A stretch of 64,000 nt of DNA from an uncultured Draconibacterium sp. GTDB lineage: Bacteria; Bacteroidota; Bacteroidia; Bacteroidales; Prolixibacteraceae. Below are positions 29,966-38,933 of this stretch, one piece after another (within the stretch, counting starts at the first letter, position 1; each line of letters starts with the position of its first letter). Below the pieces are notes generated by a model that saw nothing but the letters and a program-made list of their open reading frames with translations, did no database searches and was not told where the DNA came from. The DNA lies in the NCBI RefSeq assembly GCF_963677155.1, contig NZ_OY781884.1:434001-498000 (forward strand), written 5' to 3'. The translations under genes and the position numbers were made by a program.

Positions 29966-31279
29966 ATGAATTTTATAAAAGATCCTATTCACCGTTTTAT
30001 AAAACTTGAGACCTCAAGTAGCATAGTTTTATTTTCGGCTTCTATTGCAGCCTTAATTCTTGCCAACTCAGGTTTGAGCGAATCATTTTTAGGCTTCTGG
30101 AAGAATTATATAACGATTAGTCTGCCCGGATTTGAACTTTCAAAACCAATATTAAAATGGATAAACGATGGTTTAATGGCCGTTTTCTTTTTTGTTATTG
30201 GTCTTGAAATAAAACGCGAAGTTTTAATTGGAGAATTGAGCGATCTAAAAAAAGCTTCGTTACCCATTGTCGCAGCCCTTGGAGGAATGGTTTTCCCGGC
30301 TCTTCTCTTTGCAGCTTTAAACCAAGGAAAGGCAGGAATGGAAGGATGGGGTATCCCCATGGCCACTGATATTGCATTTTCATTGGGTATATTAACCTTG
30401 CTGGGCAAGCGTGTTCCGGTAGGATTAAAAATTTTTCTAATGGCTTTTGCAATTATCGATGATTTGGGCGCCGTATTAGTAATTGCCTTCTTTTATAGCT
30501 CAAAATTAATTTGGGCCAATATTATAATTGGATTAGCCATCGTTGCTCTTCTTGCTATTCTCTCGCGTTTTAAACTCTATTCTAAATATTTCTTCTTTAT
30601 TGCAGGTGTTATAGTTTGGGTTTTATTCCTGAAATCTGGTATCCATGCCACAATTGCCGGAGTATTATTGGCACTTACCATTCCAATTCAGCGCAACATA
30701 AAAACAACTACATTTTACGACAAAGGGAAAGAAATTCTTGACGGGTTTCTGGAAGAATGCCAAAAGCAAGGCAAAGACAAAACAATGCTTAGCCACAAGC
30801 AATTAGATGCTATTGAAGAGATGGAAGAGCTTACCGAAAAAACAGCATCTCCACTTCAATTTCTTGAGCACAGTTTGCATGGATGGGTAGCTTTCATAAT
30901 TCTACCATTATTTGCTTTTGCAAATGCCGGAGTAGTTTTTAGTTTTTCGGGCGATACCAACACAACGCTGGCTAGTAACATTGGGCTAAGCCTGATAATT
31001 GGAAAATTTGTGGGAATTTTCCTGATTTCATTCCTGGCAATAAAGTTTAAAATTTCAGAACTGCCTAAAAATGTAAAATTCACCAGCTTGGCCGGCGTGT
31101 CCTTCCTGGGTGGACTAGGATTTACCATGTCGTTGTTTATTAATAACCTGGCATATACTGATGATGTTCTTATAGATTCCGCTAAAATCGGAATTTTACT
31201 CGGATCGTTTGTTGCAGGTTTACTCGGATATTTGTTGCTGAGATTTTCAGCAGGCAAAAAAAATCCTTCGGCTAATTAG
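29966..31279 (+). CDS. nhaA: Na+/H+ antiporter NhaA
   Basis: Inner-membrane sodium/proton antiporter of 437 residues with about twelve hydrophobic segments. It exports Na+ in exchange for H+ and supports salt and alkaline pH tolerance. The ion-binding pair is seen in FAIIDDLGAVLVIAFFY (Asp about 164-165), and MATDIAFSLGILTLLGKRVP and GFTMSLFINNLAY are family landmarks. A hydrophilic insertion with GFLEECQKQGKDKT and EEMEELTEKTASPLQ lies near residues 255-295. It is a single gene; its stop codon TAG lies inside the loop and stem of a terminator. A functional sodium antiporter suits a marine or saline habitat. Confidence 0.96.
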   Translation: MNFIKDPIHRFIKLETSSSIVLFSASIAALILANSGLSESFLGFWKNYITISLPGFELSKPILKWINDGLMAVFFFVIGLEIKREVLIGELSDLKKASLPIVAALGGMVFPALLFAALNQGKAGMEGWGIPMATDIAFSLGILTLLGKRVPVGLKIFLMAFAIIDDLGAVLVIAFFYSSKLIWANIIIGLAIVALLAILSRFKLYSKYFFFIAGVIVWVLFLKSGIHATIAGVLLALTIPIQRNIKTTTFYDKGKEILDGFLEECQKQGKDKTMLSHKQLDAIEEMEELTEKTASPLQFLEHSLHGWVAFIILPLFAFANAGVVFSFSGDTNTTLASNIGLSLIIGKFVGIFLISFLAIKFKISELPKNVKFTSLAGVSFLGGLGFTMSLFINNLAYTDDVLIDSAKIGILLGSFVAGLLGYLLLRFSAGKKNPSAN

Positions 31280-31292
31280 CCGAAGGATTTTC
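31260..31292. terminator. Bidirectional terminator overlapping the nhaA stop codon
   Basis: AAATCCTTCGGCTA (31261-31274) pairs with TAGCCGAAGGATTT (31277-31290) around a 2-nt centre. The nhaA stop codon (31277-31279) is inside the hairpin. T runs on both strands suit ends for nhaA and the convergent small gene at 31318. Confidence 0.88.
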
Positions 31293-31317
31293 TTAAAACT
31301 GAATAATTTTTCTTGTT

Positions 31318-31506
31318 CTAATTAAGAATCATTTCTAAATATCCTGTCTCCTCTGTTTCTAATGTTTCGTAGCATCGGGCAAAATCAAGGATATTCTGTA
31401 CCGACCGTTCTGATGGTTCATACTCCATCTCTACTGATTTTTTCTCAGCTTTACGCTGAATGTTGTTTACAAAATAAAATAAGGTAAAATAATCGATCAT
31501 AGGCAT
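31318..31506 (-). CDS. Small hypothetical protein downstream of ECF sigma factor
   Basis: Acidic cytoplasmic protein of 62 residues, starting MPMIDYFTLFYFVNNIQRK and continuing with ERSVQNILDFARCYETLET. There is no signal peptide or membrane segment. It lies 54 bp after the sigma gene on the same strand and before a shared terminator, so it is probably co-transcribed with the sigma factor. Small conserved partners of this kind could be regulators of the sigma factor, but no family is recognised and no anti-sigma motif (for example a zinc HxxxCxxC) is present. Confidence 0.62.
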   Translation of the reverse strand: MPMIDYFTLFYFVNNIQRKAEKKSVEMEYEPSERSVQNILDFARCYETLETEETGYLEMILN

Positions 31507-31560
31507 TTTAATTATTTCTCTTAAAACGCCTCTAGCTACCTAATATTGTGTTAACGATAG

Positions 31561-32154
31561 TTAAAAAGCGGTGAGATTTAATTTCTTTTCATCCACAAGT
31601 TTTCGCAGGTTAATTAAAGCATAACGCATACGGCCCAAAGCCGTGTTAATGCTCACCTCAGTCTGTTCTGCTATTTCCTTAAAACTGAGGCCCATGTAGT
31701 GACGCATATAAATTACCTGCTGCTGATCTTCGGGCAACTCTTTAACAAGGTGCTTAACTTCGCTTAAAATTTGAGAATAAACCATCTGATCCTCAATAGT
31801 TTCTTCCGAAAATTTCTGAGAATTGAAAATATCAACATCAGAGCTGTCGTTGGAAATTGTACCCTGTTGTTTTTCTTTCCTGAAATGGTCGATAATTAAA
31901 TTATGTGCTATCCGAAGTACCCAGGAAACAAATTTACCATTCTCAATATACTTACCACGCTTTAACGAGCGTATGACCTTGATAAAAGTATCCTGAAAGA
32001 TATCTTCTGCAAGATCCTGATTCTTGACAATCAACAAAATATACGAATATACTCTGCTTTTATGTCGAACTATTAAAACCTCAAGTGATTCATGATCGCC
32101 TTGAATAAATCGTTGAACGAGTTCATTATCGTTCAGTTTATCGAGTCTGAACAT
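31561..32154 (-). CDS. RNA polymerase sigma-70 factor, ECF subfamily
   Basis: ECF sigma factor of 197 residues. Region 2 spans about 20-90 (LIVRHKSRVYSYILLIVKN, then DLAEDIFQDTFIKVIRSLKR and the -10-binding FVSWVLRIAHNLIIDHFRK). Region 4 is at about 135-190, with LPEDQQQVIYMRHYMGLSF and FKEIAEQTEVSINTALGRMR. No anti-sigma gene with FecR features is adjacent; only a 62-residue unknown gene follows. It is divergent from uvrA, sharing a 162-bp intergenic region. This resembles the widely conserved, non-Sus ECF sigma factors of the phylum, but its regulon is not visible here. Confidence 0.92.
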   Translation of the reverse strand: MFRLDKLNDNELVQRFIQGDHESLEVLIVRHKSRVYSYILLIVKNQDLAEDIFQDTFIKVIRSLKRGKYIENGKFVSWVLRIAHNLIIDHFRKEKQQGTISNDSSDVDIFNSQKFSEETIEDQMVYSQILSEVKHLVKELPEDQQQVIYMRHYMGLSFKEIAEQTEVSINTALGRMRYALINLRKLVDEKKLNLTAF

Positions 32155-32233
32155 TACCTTCTATTTTATGTGTAAACAAAAAGTAAAGTTTATCTATAGG
32201 CGTTCAAATTTTAGTGTAGTAAAACTATTATTC

Positions 32234-32241
32234 TAATTTTG
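32234..32241 (+). promoter_or_regulatory. Possible -7 box upstream of uvrA
   Basis: TAATTTTG matches the Bacteroidota TAnnTTTG consensus 75 bp before the uvrA start. No clear -33 TTTG is found, so support is weak. Confidence 0.3.
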
Positions 32242-32316
32242 TATCATTCAAAAATGAAACATTTTACCGACAATAGCAAGTTTTTCTAACATTTTATCGA
32301 ATTTTACAAAAATAAT

Positions 32317-35115
32317 ATGTCAAATAGCAAAAATGCTAAATATATTGAGATTCAGAACGCAAGAGTTCATAATCTAAAAAATATAAGCTTAAAAATACCC
32401 CGAAACAAATTCATTGTGGTAACCGGTGTTTCCGGTTCAGGGAAGTCATCGCTGGCTTTCGATACTCTTTTTGCCGAAGGACAACGCCGCTATGTAGAAA
32501 GTCTGTCGTCATATGCCCGTCAGTTTTTGGGGCGAATAAATAAACCCGAAGTTGACTTTATTAACGGAATTCCGCCTGCCATTGCTATCGAGCAAAAGGT
32601 AAACACGCGTAATCCACGCTCGACAGTTGGTACATCAACCGAAATTTACGATTATCTGAAGCTGCTTTACGCACGCATTGGAAAAACCATTTCGCCGGTA
32701 TCGAGGCAAGTTGTTTCGCGAAACAGCGTAACCGATGTGGTTGACTACATAAACAGTTTTGAGGAAGGAACCCGTCTGATTATTGTTGCGCCTTTGAAAG
32801 CAAAAAACGGACGGACTATCCTGCAAGAAGTTGAACTGTTAATGCAACAGGGGTTTTCGCGTATTGAAACCAACGACGAAATAAAACGTATTGACGAGCT
32901 GGTAAAAGCAGAAAGTGATGATTTTTGCAACGGAAGCTGCAACCTGGTTATCGACCGTACCGCCGTTAAACACGACGAAGACACACAAAGCCGACTGGCC
33001 GATTCGGTTCAAACAGCTTTTTTCGAAGGACACGGTGAGTGTCTGGTAAAAATTTATAAAAAAGAAGGTCCGGAATCAAAAGGCTTTTCGAACCGTTTTG
33101 AAGCCGATGGAATTGAATTTGAAGAGCCAACGGTTCACATGTTCAGTTTCAATAATCCGGTTGGAGCCTGTCCTACTTGCGAAGGTTACGGGAAAGTAAT
33201 TGGTATTGACGAAGATCTTGTAATTCCTAATAAATCGTTATCGATATACCAGGATGCTATTGCCTGTTGGAAAGGCGAAAAAATGAGCCAGTGGAAAAAT
33301 GAGCTGATCTATTCGGCTGAAAAATTTGATTTCCCCATTCACAAGCCATTTTATGAACTTAGTGAGGAACAAAAATTCCTCATCTGGACAGGAAATCAAT
33401 ATTTCGAAGGCTTAAACCAGTTTTTCAAGCACCTTGAAGAGGGCAGCTACAAAATACAATACCGGGTAATGCTATCGCGCTACCGAGGAAAAACAGTGTG
33501 TCCCGAATGTAAAGGAAGCCGTTTAAAAAAAGAAGCTGGCTATGTTAAAGTTGCGGATAAATCGCTTCAGGAGTTGGTATTAATGCCTGTTTCCGAACTA
33601 AAGGAGTTCTTCCTTAATATGAAACTGAGCGATCATGAAAAACAAGTTGCCAAACGTATCCTTATAGAAATCAACAACCGCCTGGAATTTTTGGATGATG
33701 TAGGTTTGGGCTATCTTACACTTAACCGCTTATCGTCAACGTTATCGGGTGGCGAGTCGCAGCGCATCAACCTGGCAACCTCGCTTGGAAGTAGCCTGGT
33801 TGGTTCGCTTTATATTTTGGATGAACCAAGTATTGGTCTGCATTCGCGAGACACAGAAAAACTGATAAAAGTATTACGACGCCTGCAAAAAATTGGAAAT
33901 ACAGTACTGGTCGTTGAACATGACGAAGAAATTATTCGTGCTGCCGACGAAGTAATCGATATTGGTCCAATGGCCGGACAACACGGTGGAGAAGTTGTTT
34001 TTCAGGGAACACATACCGACTTGATTAAAAATCCGAAGAGCCTTACCACAAAATATCTCACAGGCATTGAAAATATACCTGTTCCGACTCAACGCCGAAA
34101 ATGGACGAACTCCATTCAAGTTATTGGTGCACGCGAAAACAACCTCAAAAATGTTACTGTTAAATTTCCGTTGAATACTTTAACGGTAATTACCGGGGTC
34201 AGCGGATCAGGAAAGTCTTCACTTATTTCAAAAATCCTCACTCCTGCCCTGACTAAAATTTTGGGGGGATATGGTGAAAAAACCGGTCATCACGATGCGG
34301 TTTTAGGAGACTATAAAATGATCAATGCCCTTGAGTTCATCGACCAAAATCCTATCGGGAAATCGTCGCGCTCAAACCCGGTTACCTACCTGAAAGCTTA
34401 CGACGAGATACGAAAATTACTGTCGGAGCAGCAGGCGGCAAAAATACAGGGTTTAAAACCATCTCACTTTTCGTTTAACGTTGATGGTGGACGTTGCGAC
34501 GAATGCCAGGGTGAAGGTACAATTAAAGTAGAAATGCAGTTTTTGGCCGACGTTTACCTGCTTTGCGAAAGTTGCGGCGGAAAACGTTTTAAAGAAGATA
34601 TTTTAGATGTAAAATACCAGGATTTAAATGTAGACGACATTCTTAATCTGACCGTAAATGCAGCCATCGAGCTCTTTAAACAAGGCAAAAGTTCAACGGA
34701 AAAGAAAATTACCAAACGCCTGCAACCGCTACAGGATGTAGGTTTAGGCTACATAAAACTGGGGCAGGCATCGAGCACATTATCGGGAGGTGAAAGCCAA
34801 CGTGTAAAACTGGCTTCCTTTCTGGCAAAGGAAAAAGATTCACCAACGCTGTTTATTTTCGATGAGCCAACAACTGGTTTGCATTTTCATGATATCCGAA
34901 AGCTACTTGATTCATTCAATGCACTAATTTCGCGTGGTCACTCCATACTTATCATTGAGCACAACATGGATGTTATTAAATCCGCCGACTGGATTATCGA
35001 TCTCGGACCGGAAGGTGGAGATAAAGGCGGGCAACTTGTTTTTGAAGGTACTCCTGAAGATTTGATCAAGGAGAAAAATTCGTATACAGGAGAAGCTTTA
35101 AAAGAAAAATTATAA
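32317..35115 (+). CDS. uvrA: Excinuclease ABC subunit A
   Basis: DNA-damage recognition ATPase of nucleotide excision repair, 932 residues, partner of UvrB. Two ABC modules are complete: Walker [10 protein letters not shown] at 37-45 and again near 627, signature LSGGESQR twice, and Walker [13 protein letters not shown] and [12 protein letters not shown]. The C-terminal zinc module is intact (CDECQGEG and CESCGGKR, about 727-755). The N-terminal zinc module is incomplete compared with E. coli UvrA: CPTCEG (about 285) and CPECKG (about 394) remain, but the preceding CPxC pair is replaced by [15 protein letters not shown]. Divergent from an ECF sigma gene; a terminator follows. Confidence 0.96.
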   Translation: MSNSKNAKYIEIQNARVHNLKNISLKIPRNKFIVVTGVSGSGKSSLAFDTLFAEGQRRYVESLSSYARQFLGRINKPEVDFINGIPPAIAIEQKVNTRNPRSTVGTSTEIYDYLKLLYARIGKTISPVSRQVVSRNSVTDVVDYINSFEEGTRLIIVAPLKAKNGRTILQEVELLMQQGFSRIETNDEIKRIDELVKAESDDFCNGSCNLVIDRTAVKHDEDTQSRLADSVQTAFFEGHGECLVKIYKKEGPESKGFSNRFEADGIEFEEPTVHMFSFNNPVGACPTCEGYGKVIGIDEDLVIPNKSLSIYQDAIACWKGEKMSQWKNELIYSAEKFDFPIHKPFYELSEEQKFLIWTGNQYFEGLNQFFKHLEEGSYKIQYRVMLSRYRGKTVCPECKGSRLKKEAGYVKVADKSLQELVLMPVSELKEFFLNMKLSDHEKQVAKRILIEINNRLEFLDDVGLGYLTLNRLSSTLSGGESQRINLATSLGSSLVGSLYILDEPSIGLHSRDTEKLIKVLRRLQKIGNTVLVVEHDEEIIRAADEVIDIGPMAGQHGGEVVFQGTHTDLIKNPKSLTTKYLTGIENIPVPTQRRKWTNSIQVIGARENNLKNVTVKFPLNTLTVITGVSGSGKSSLISKILTPALTKILGGYGEKTGHHDAVLGDYKMINALEFIDQNPIGKSSRSNPVTYLKAYDEIRKLLSEQQAAKIQGLKPSHFSFNVDGGRCDECQGEGTIKVEMQFLADVYLLCESCGGKRFKEDILDVKYQDLNVDDILNLTVNAAIELFKQGKSSTEKKITKRLQPLQDVGLGYIKLGQASSTLSGGESQRVKLASFLAKEKDSPTLFIFDEPTTGLHFHDIRKLLDSFNALISRGHSILIIEHNMDVIKSADWIIDLGPEGGDKGGQLVFEGTPEDLIKEKNSYTGEALKEKL

Positions 35116-35117
35116 AT

Positions 35118-35148
35118 AAAAGAGCCGCCCTGTTAAGGCGGCTCTTTA
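35118..35148. terminator. Bidirectional terminator between uvrA and osmC-like gene
   Basis: AGAGCCGCC (35121-35129) pairs with GGCGGCTCT (35137-35145) around a 7-nt loop, flanked by A and T runs. It suits termination of uvrA (plus) and the convergent OsmC-family gene (minus). Confidence 0.88.
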
Positions 35149-35166
35149 CCATTAAAATCTCACTAT

Positions 35167-35613
35167 TTAAACAGCTGCATCTTCTACTACAACCGGTTTA
35201 ATCACTGAACTTTTAGCAATGTTATCAGCTATCGGACAACGAGCTGCAATATCATTCAAAAGACTTTGTTTCTCTTCTTTTGTCAAGTCTGCATCAATTG
35301 CCACATAGCTTCTAATCTCGGTAAAACCGGCACGTCCTTCACTTGTTTTTCCAAGCAGGAAATCTTTGTCAATATCACCTTCAGCAGTTACGCTTATACC
35401 ATTCAAATTTATCCTCCGCTGCTGAGCAACTATGCGCCCAACGGCACAAATACATGCTGGTAACGAGCACAAAAAAATTTCCAGTGGATTTGGTCCTTCA
35501 TCGTTTCCGCCAGCCATTTTGGGTTGGTCGATTACAAACGGATGCGAACAATTAATTTTAGTTGAAAAGCTGCGGCCCATTTCTCCGCTCACCTTTATCG
35601 TTGAAATTGCCAT
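35167..35613 (-). CDS. OsmC-family (peroxiredoxin-like) protein
   Basis: Cytoplasmic protein of 148 residues. The ATG at 35613 gives MAISTIKVSGEMGRSF; an in-frame start at 35643 would add ten residues unlike the family. The OsmC thiol pair is visible: one Cys in LCSLPACICAVGRIVA and a second in AARCPIADNI, which together reduce organic hydroperoxides in characterised members. The segment GGNDEGPNPLEIFLCSLPAC is the family hallmark. It stands alone between uvrA and the MATE gene. OsmC versus the YhfA-like subgroup cannot be decided without a tree. Confidence 0.88.
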   Translation of the reverse strand: MAISTIKVSGEMGRSFSTKINCSHPFVIDQPKMAGGNDEGPNPLEIFLCSLPACICAVGRIVAQQRRINLNGISVTAEGDIDKDFLLGKTSEGRAGFTEIRSYVAIDADLTKEEKQSLLNDIAARCPIADNIAKSSVIKPVVVEDAAV

Positions 35614-35630
35614 TATAATTAGTTTTTGAG

Positions 35631-35834
35631 TTATAATGAACAAATGTAATTAAAATACCTATCCATTCTATTGACTAAAGTCATCGTTGGGTATGTAATT
35701 TCATAAAAATCCACTATTCGTTTTTTACTTTTCAGTTTTAGTAGAATTAAAATTAACGGAAAAAGAAGAATAGCTAAAGTATAGCTAATCCAGAACTTAA
35801 AGGCGATTTGGGTTACCATGAAATGTAAAGACAA
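35631..35834 (-). CDS. Possible small membrane protein (uncertain)
   Basis: Open frame of 67 codons with one hydrophobic segment (about 15-33, FWISYTLAILLFPLILILLK) followed by a basic stretch LKSKKRIVDFYE. It fills the gap between the MATE and OsmC-like genes on their strand. No family is recognised and nothing but position and a membrane segment supports it. Confidence 0.3.
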   Translation of the reverse strand: MSLHFMVTQIAFKFWISYTLAILLFPLILILLKLKSKKRIVDFYEITYPTMTLVNRMDRYFNYICSL

Positions 35835-35878
35835 TAAAAAGTCAGAAAAAAATGCGTAAAAACCGGATTCGTTTAGTT

Positions 35879-37243
35879 TTATTCTTCATTGCTGTTTTCA
35901 ACAAGTATAGGTAAACGCTTCCACTCACGGTAAAGTATAAATCCAACCACAATTGCCGACATAGTATCTGCAACCGGATAACTAATCCAAATCCCGTCGA
36001 TATCGAAAAAACCCGGTAATATATAAATAAGAGGAATTAGCATAATCACCTGACGAAAAACAGTTGCGAACATGGAAAGGCCTGCTTTGCCAATTGCCTG
36101 AAAAAAATTGGAAGCCACCACCTGAAATCCGACAACTGGTAACGCCAAAATAACCAAACGTAATCCTCGCGTTGCAATATTATACAGCACTTGGCTATCG
36201 TTATTAAAAACCATAACAATATAGCCAGGAAAAGCCTCAATTAAAGCATACGAAACTATGGCAATCAGCGTGGCAGCAATAAGTGTAATCTTTAAAGTAT
36301 CTTTTATTCGCTGAATCGATTTCGCCCCGTAATTAAACCCGATGATAGGCTGCGAAGCCATATTCAGCGCAACAATAGCCATAATTATCAGCGTTAGCAC
36401 AGAGTTTATAATTCCCATTGCACCAACAGCCAGATCGCCCCCAAAATCAATTAGTTTTTTATTTAGCAGTCCCTGAACAAAACTTCCGGCAATTTGCATC
36501 GAGAAAGGAGCCATACCAATGGCCAGAATTTCAAGCGTAATTCCCCAGTTAATCTTTAAATGTTTAACCCTCATCCTTATAACAGCCCGTTTACTTTTAA
36601 TAAAATGGTACAACACCCACACCATTAAAACAAACATCGATATAATTGTAGCATAAGCTGCTCCTTTTACGCCCATATCAAGGCCAAAAATAAAAATAGG
36701 ATCGAGAATAATATTGGTTGCCGAACTCAATAGCATAGAGACCATGGCCACCCGCGCATTTCCTTCGGAGCGAATAACGTTGTTTAACGAAAAACCTATC
36801 GTCATAAAAGCCACACCGCCAAGAATAATATCGAGGTAATCGTTGGCATATTGAAAGGTTTCATCGGTTGATCCAAATGAACGAAGTATTGGTACTTTTA
36901 ACGCGTAAATAACCACCATAATCAGCACCGAAGCCACAATCATCAGAATAAAACTGGTTCCAAGTGTCTGTTCCGCTCTTTCCATATCCTTTTTCCCCAG
37001 ATTTATGGACACATAAACACTGGTACCAATTCCGATGAGCATACCAAAACCCATCATTATAAGCATAACCGGAAAAATTACCGAAATACCCGACAAAGCT
37101 TCGGCTCCAACTCCCTGGCCAATAAATATTCTATCTACAATATTGTATAACGCATTTACAAAAACACCAATAAACGCAGGGATGAAATATTTAAGCATAA
37201 GGCGCCCCACATGGGCCTCTCGTAATTCGTCAACGTTCTTCAT
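35879..37243 (-). CDS. MATE-family multidrug/organic cation efflux transporter
   Basis: Inner-membrane transporter of 454 residues with twelve predicted hydrophobic segments in two similar halves. It would export cationic drugs or metabolites using Na+ or H+. Family features include LMLKYFIPAFIGVFVNALYN at the start, IFIGQGVGAEALSGI, and the second-half counterpart ASQPIIGFNYGAKS. The ATG at 37243 (MKNVDELREAHVGRL) is preferred over an in-frame codon 15 residues upstream because the extension resembles nothing in the family. It is divergent from the HEAT-like gene with a gap of about 100 bp. The substrate is unknown. Confidence 0.92.
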   Translation of the reverse strand: MKNVDELREAHVGRLMLKYFIPAFIGVFVNALYNIVDRIFIGQGVGAEALSGISVIFPVMLIMMGFGMLIGIGTSVYVSINLGKKDMERAEQTLGTSFILMIVASVLIMVVIYALKVPILRSFGSTDETFQYANDYLDIILGGVAFMTIGFSLNNVIRSEGNARVAMVSMLLSSATNIILDPIFIFGLDMGVKGAAYATIISMFVLMVWVLYHFIKSKRAVIRMRVKHLKINWGITLEILAIGMAPFSMQIAGSFVQGLLNKKLIDFGGDLAVGAMGIINSVLTLIIMAIVALNMASQPIIGFNYGAKSIQRIKDTLKITLIAATLIAIVSYALIEAFPGYIVMVFNNDSQVLYNIATRGLRLVILALPVVGFQVVASNFFQAIGKAGLSMFATVFRQVIMLIPLIYILPGFFDIDGIWISYPVADTMSAIVVGFILYREWKRLPILVENSNEE

Positions 37244-37341
37244 GAGGAGCACAAAGGTAACGAATATGCGAAAACATTTACACTCCACCTTTGTTTTAGC
37301 GTATTTTAAACATTAAATTTGCTTGCTCTGAATAATGAAAT

Positions 37342-37848
37342 ATGAATAAGACAAAAATTAATACGACAATAAAAACCCAGCTTTTTTCGGCTGATAAAGA
37401 TCAGGTACTGGCTGCACTTAACAAACTAAAAGAAAGTGGCAATAAAGATTACCTGCCCATTTTATTTGAATTAATGGTGGCCGGCTGCGAGGCGGAAGTG
37501 GAAAGGCAAATTCAGAGATTGCTCGGAACAGTAAAAGATAAAGAAACCATTCCCGTATTTATAAATGCCCTGCAAGAAGAACATTTTAAGCCAATTCGAA
37601 AAAACATAGCAACTGCTTGCTGGCAGAATGGACTTGATTTTTCGGATAAAATTGAGGTTTTTGTCGACTTGGTAATTAACGAAAACTGGGAAACCGCTTT
37701 CGAAGCATTCACAGTAATTGATAATATGGAAACATTACCTTCGGCAGAAGTGATGAAGCCATTAAAGCTAAAAATAGCTGCCGCGTTAAAAGTTGCCAAC
37801 GAACAACAAGCTTATCTGCTTGAAGAGCTATTAAAACTATCCACCTGA
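37342..37848 (+). CDS. HEAT-repeat-like hypothetical protein
   Basis: Cytoplasmic helical protein of 168 residues with no signal or membrane segment. The pattern of paired helices (QVLAALNKLKESGNKDYLPIL, then AEVERQIQRLLGTVKDKETI and PVFINALQEEHFKPIRKNI) resembles HEAT or Armadillo repeats. It lies 12 bp before a PorP/SprF gene, so co-transcription is likely. No enzymatic motif is present; such repeats usually mediate protein contacts. Its link to the secretion proteins downstream is only positional. Confidence 0.72.
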   Translation: MNKTKINTTIKTQLFSADKDQVLAALNKLKESGNKDYLPILFELMVAGCEAEVERQIQRLLGTVKDKETIPVFINALQEEHFKPIRKNIATACWQNGLDFSDKIEVFVDLVINENWETAFEAFTVIDNMETLPSAEVMKPLKLKIAAALKVANEQQAYLLEELLKLST

Positions 37849-37860
37849 CAGTTATTTACC

Positions 37861-38832
37861 TTGCGCAATGCACTAAAAATATTCATTTGGGTTATCCTGC
37901 TATTTTCAGGATGGGCAGTTAGTGCGCAACATGAGACTTACCTTCTGCCTTTTGACAACCGGATTGAAATAAATCCCGCACTGGCCGGATTAAATAAGAA
38001 CAGTTCGTTTCACACCGGCAATCAGTATCACTATGTAAACAGCAAACAAACTTACAACCTCTTTTATGCATCGTGGGATGCGTATTCCAATAAATTAAAA
38101 GGAGGTGTGGCCCTGAATTTCAACCAGGGGATGTTGAGCGAACAAAACATTAGTACCTCATCAATTGGTTTTTACTATTCGGGGTTTCCCATTAAAACAA
38201 ATAACAGTAAAATACTTTTATCTGCAGGAACTGAAGTGCTTGCCGCAACCAAACACTGGATAGTTTCGTCGCTCGACAATATTATTCCCCAAGATGGAGA
38301 AACATCAATAAATCAGGGAGAATCCTTTTTCCGTTATTATATACTGAAACCAAAAATTAGCTTCCTATGGACGAACAGTACCATACAGTTTGGAGTAACC
38401 ACAGCAGTTACACACACCAGAGATGTTGCTTATAAGTCGGTAGATCCAACAACAAGCTTGGGATATACGCTATATATTTCGAAAAAGGTTGACAAAAGAG
38501 TTCGCGACCTTTACTCACGACCTTTTCAGATGTCGCCGGAACTGGTTGTTTTCTACCACGAAGAAGCTTTTATTGCCCGATTGCGACTACTTGCAGAATA
38601 TACTGATAAAACATTGGGCGTTTTCGTTCAAAACAACTTTACAAACAATATTCATACTTTGGGAGGAACAATTGGATACCGACATAATTTTGCGCGCCTC
38701 AACCTGAATGCAGGAATGGGTATCCCAGGCATTTCAGATTATAACGCTTTTATGTGCGAGTTATCGTTTAATATTATTGTTCCGCCTTTTAGCCATTCAA
38801 AATATAATCCCTGGGCACCTACAAAAAAATAA
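37861..38832 (+). CDS. PorP/SprF-family type IX secretion outer-membrane protein (1)
   Basis: Outer-membrane beta-barrel protein of 323 residues of the PorP/SprF family, which helps specific type IX secretion cargo reach or attach to the surface. A signal peptide (about 1-22, ending AVSAQ) is followed by the family start pattern YLLPFDNRIEINPALAGLN. The start codon is TTG: there is an in-frame stop 15 bp upstream and no other Met before the mature region. The C-terminus GIPGISDYNAFMCELSFNII is strand-like. It sits 12 bp after the HEAT-like gene and about 100 bp before a second family member. Confidence 0.88.
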   Translation: MRNALKIFIWVILLFSGWAVSAQHETYLLPFDNRIEINPALAGLNKNSSFHTGNQYHYVNSKQTYNLFYASWDAYSNKLKGGVALNFNQGMLSEQNISTSSIGFYYSGFPIKTNNSKILLSAGTEVLAATKHWIVSSLDNIIPQDGETSINQGESFFRYYILKPKISFLWTNSTIQFGVTTAVTHTRDVAYKSVDPTTSLGYTLYISKKVDKRVRDLYSRPFQMSPELVVFYHEEAFIARLRLLAEYTDKTLGVFVQNNFTNNIHTLGGTIGYRHNFARLNLNAGMGIPGISDYNAFMCELSFNIIVPPFSHSKYNPWAPTKK

Positions 38833-38933
38833 ATCACAACATCGCTATCTCTTTCACATAAAATATTTTAAAACCGATCTCATGTTAATTTGAATTTGTA
38901 TTTTCACCACTCATTTTAATCGGGATAAACTTA

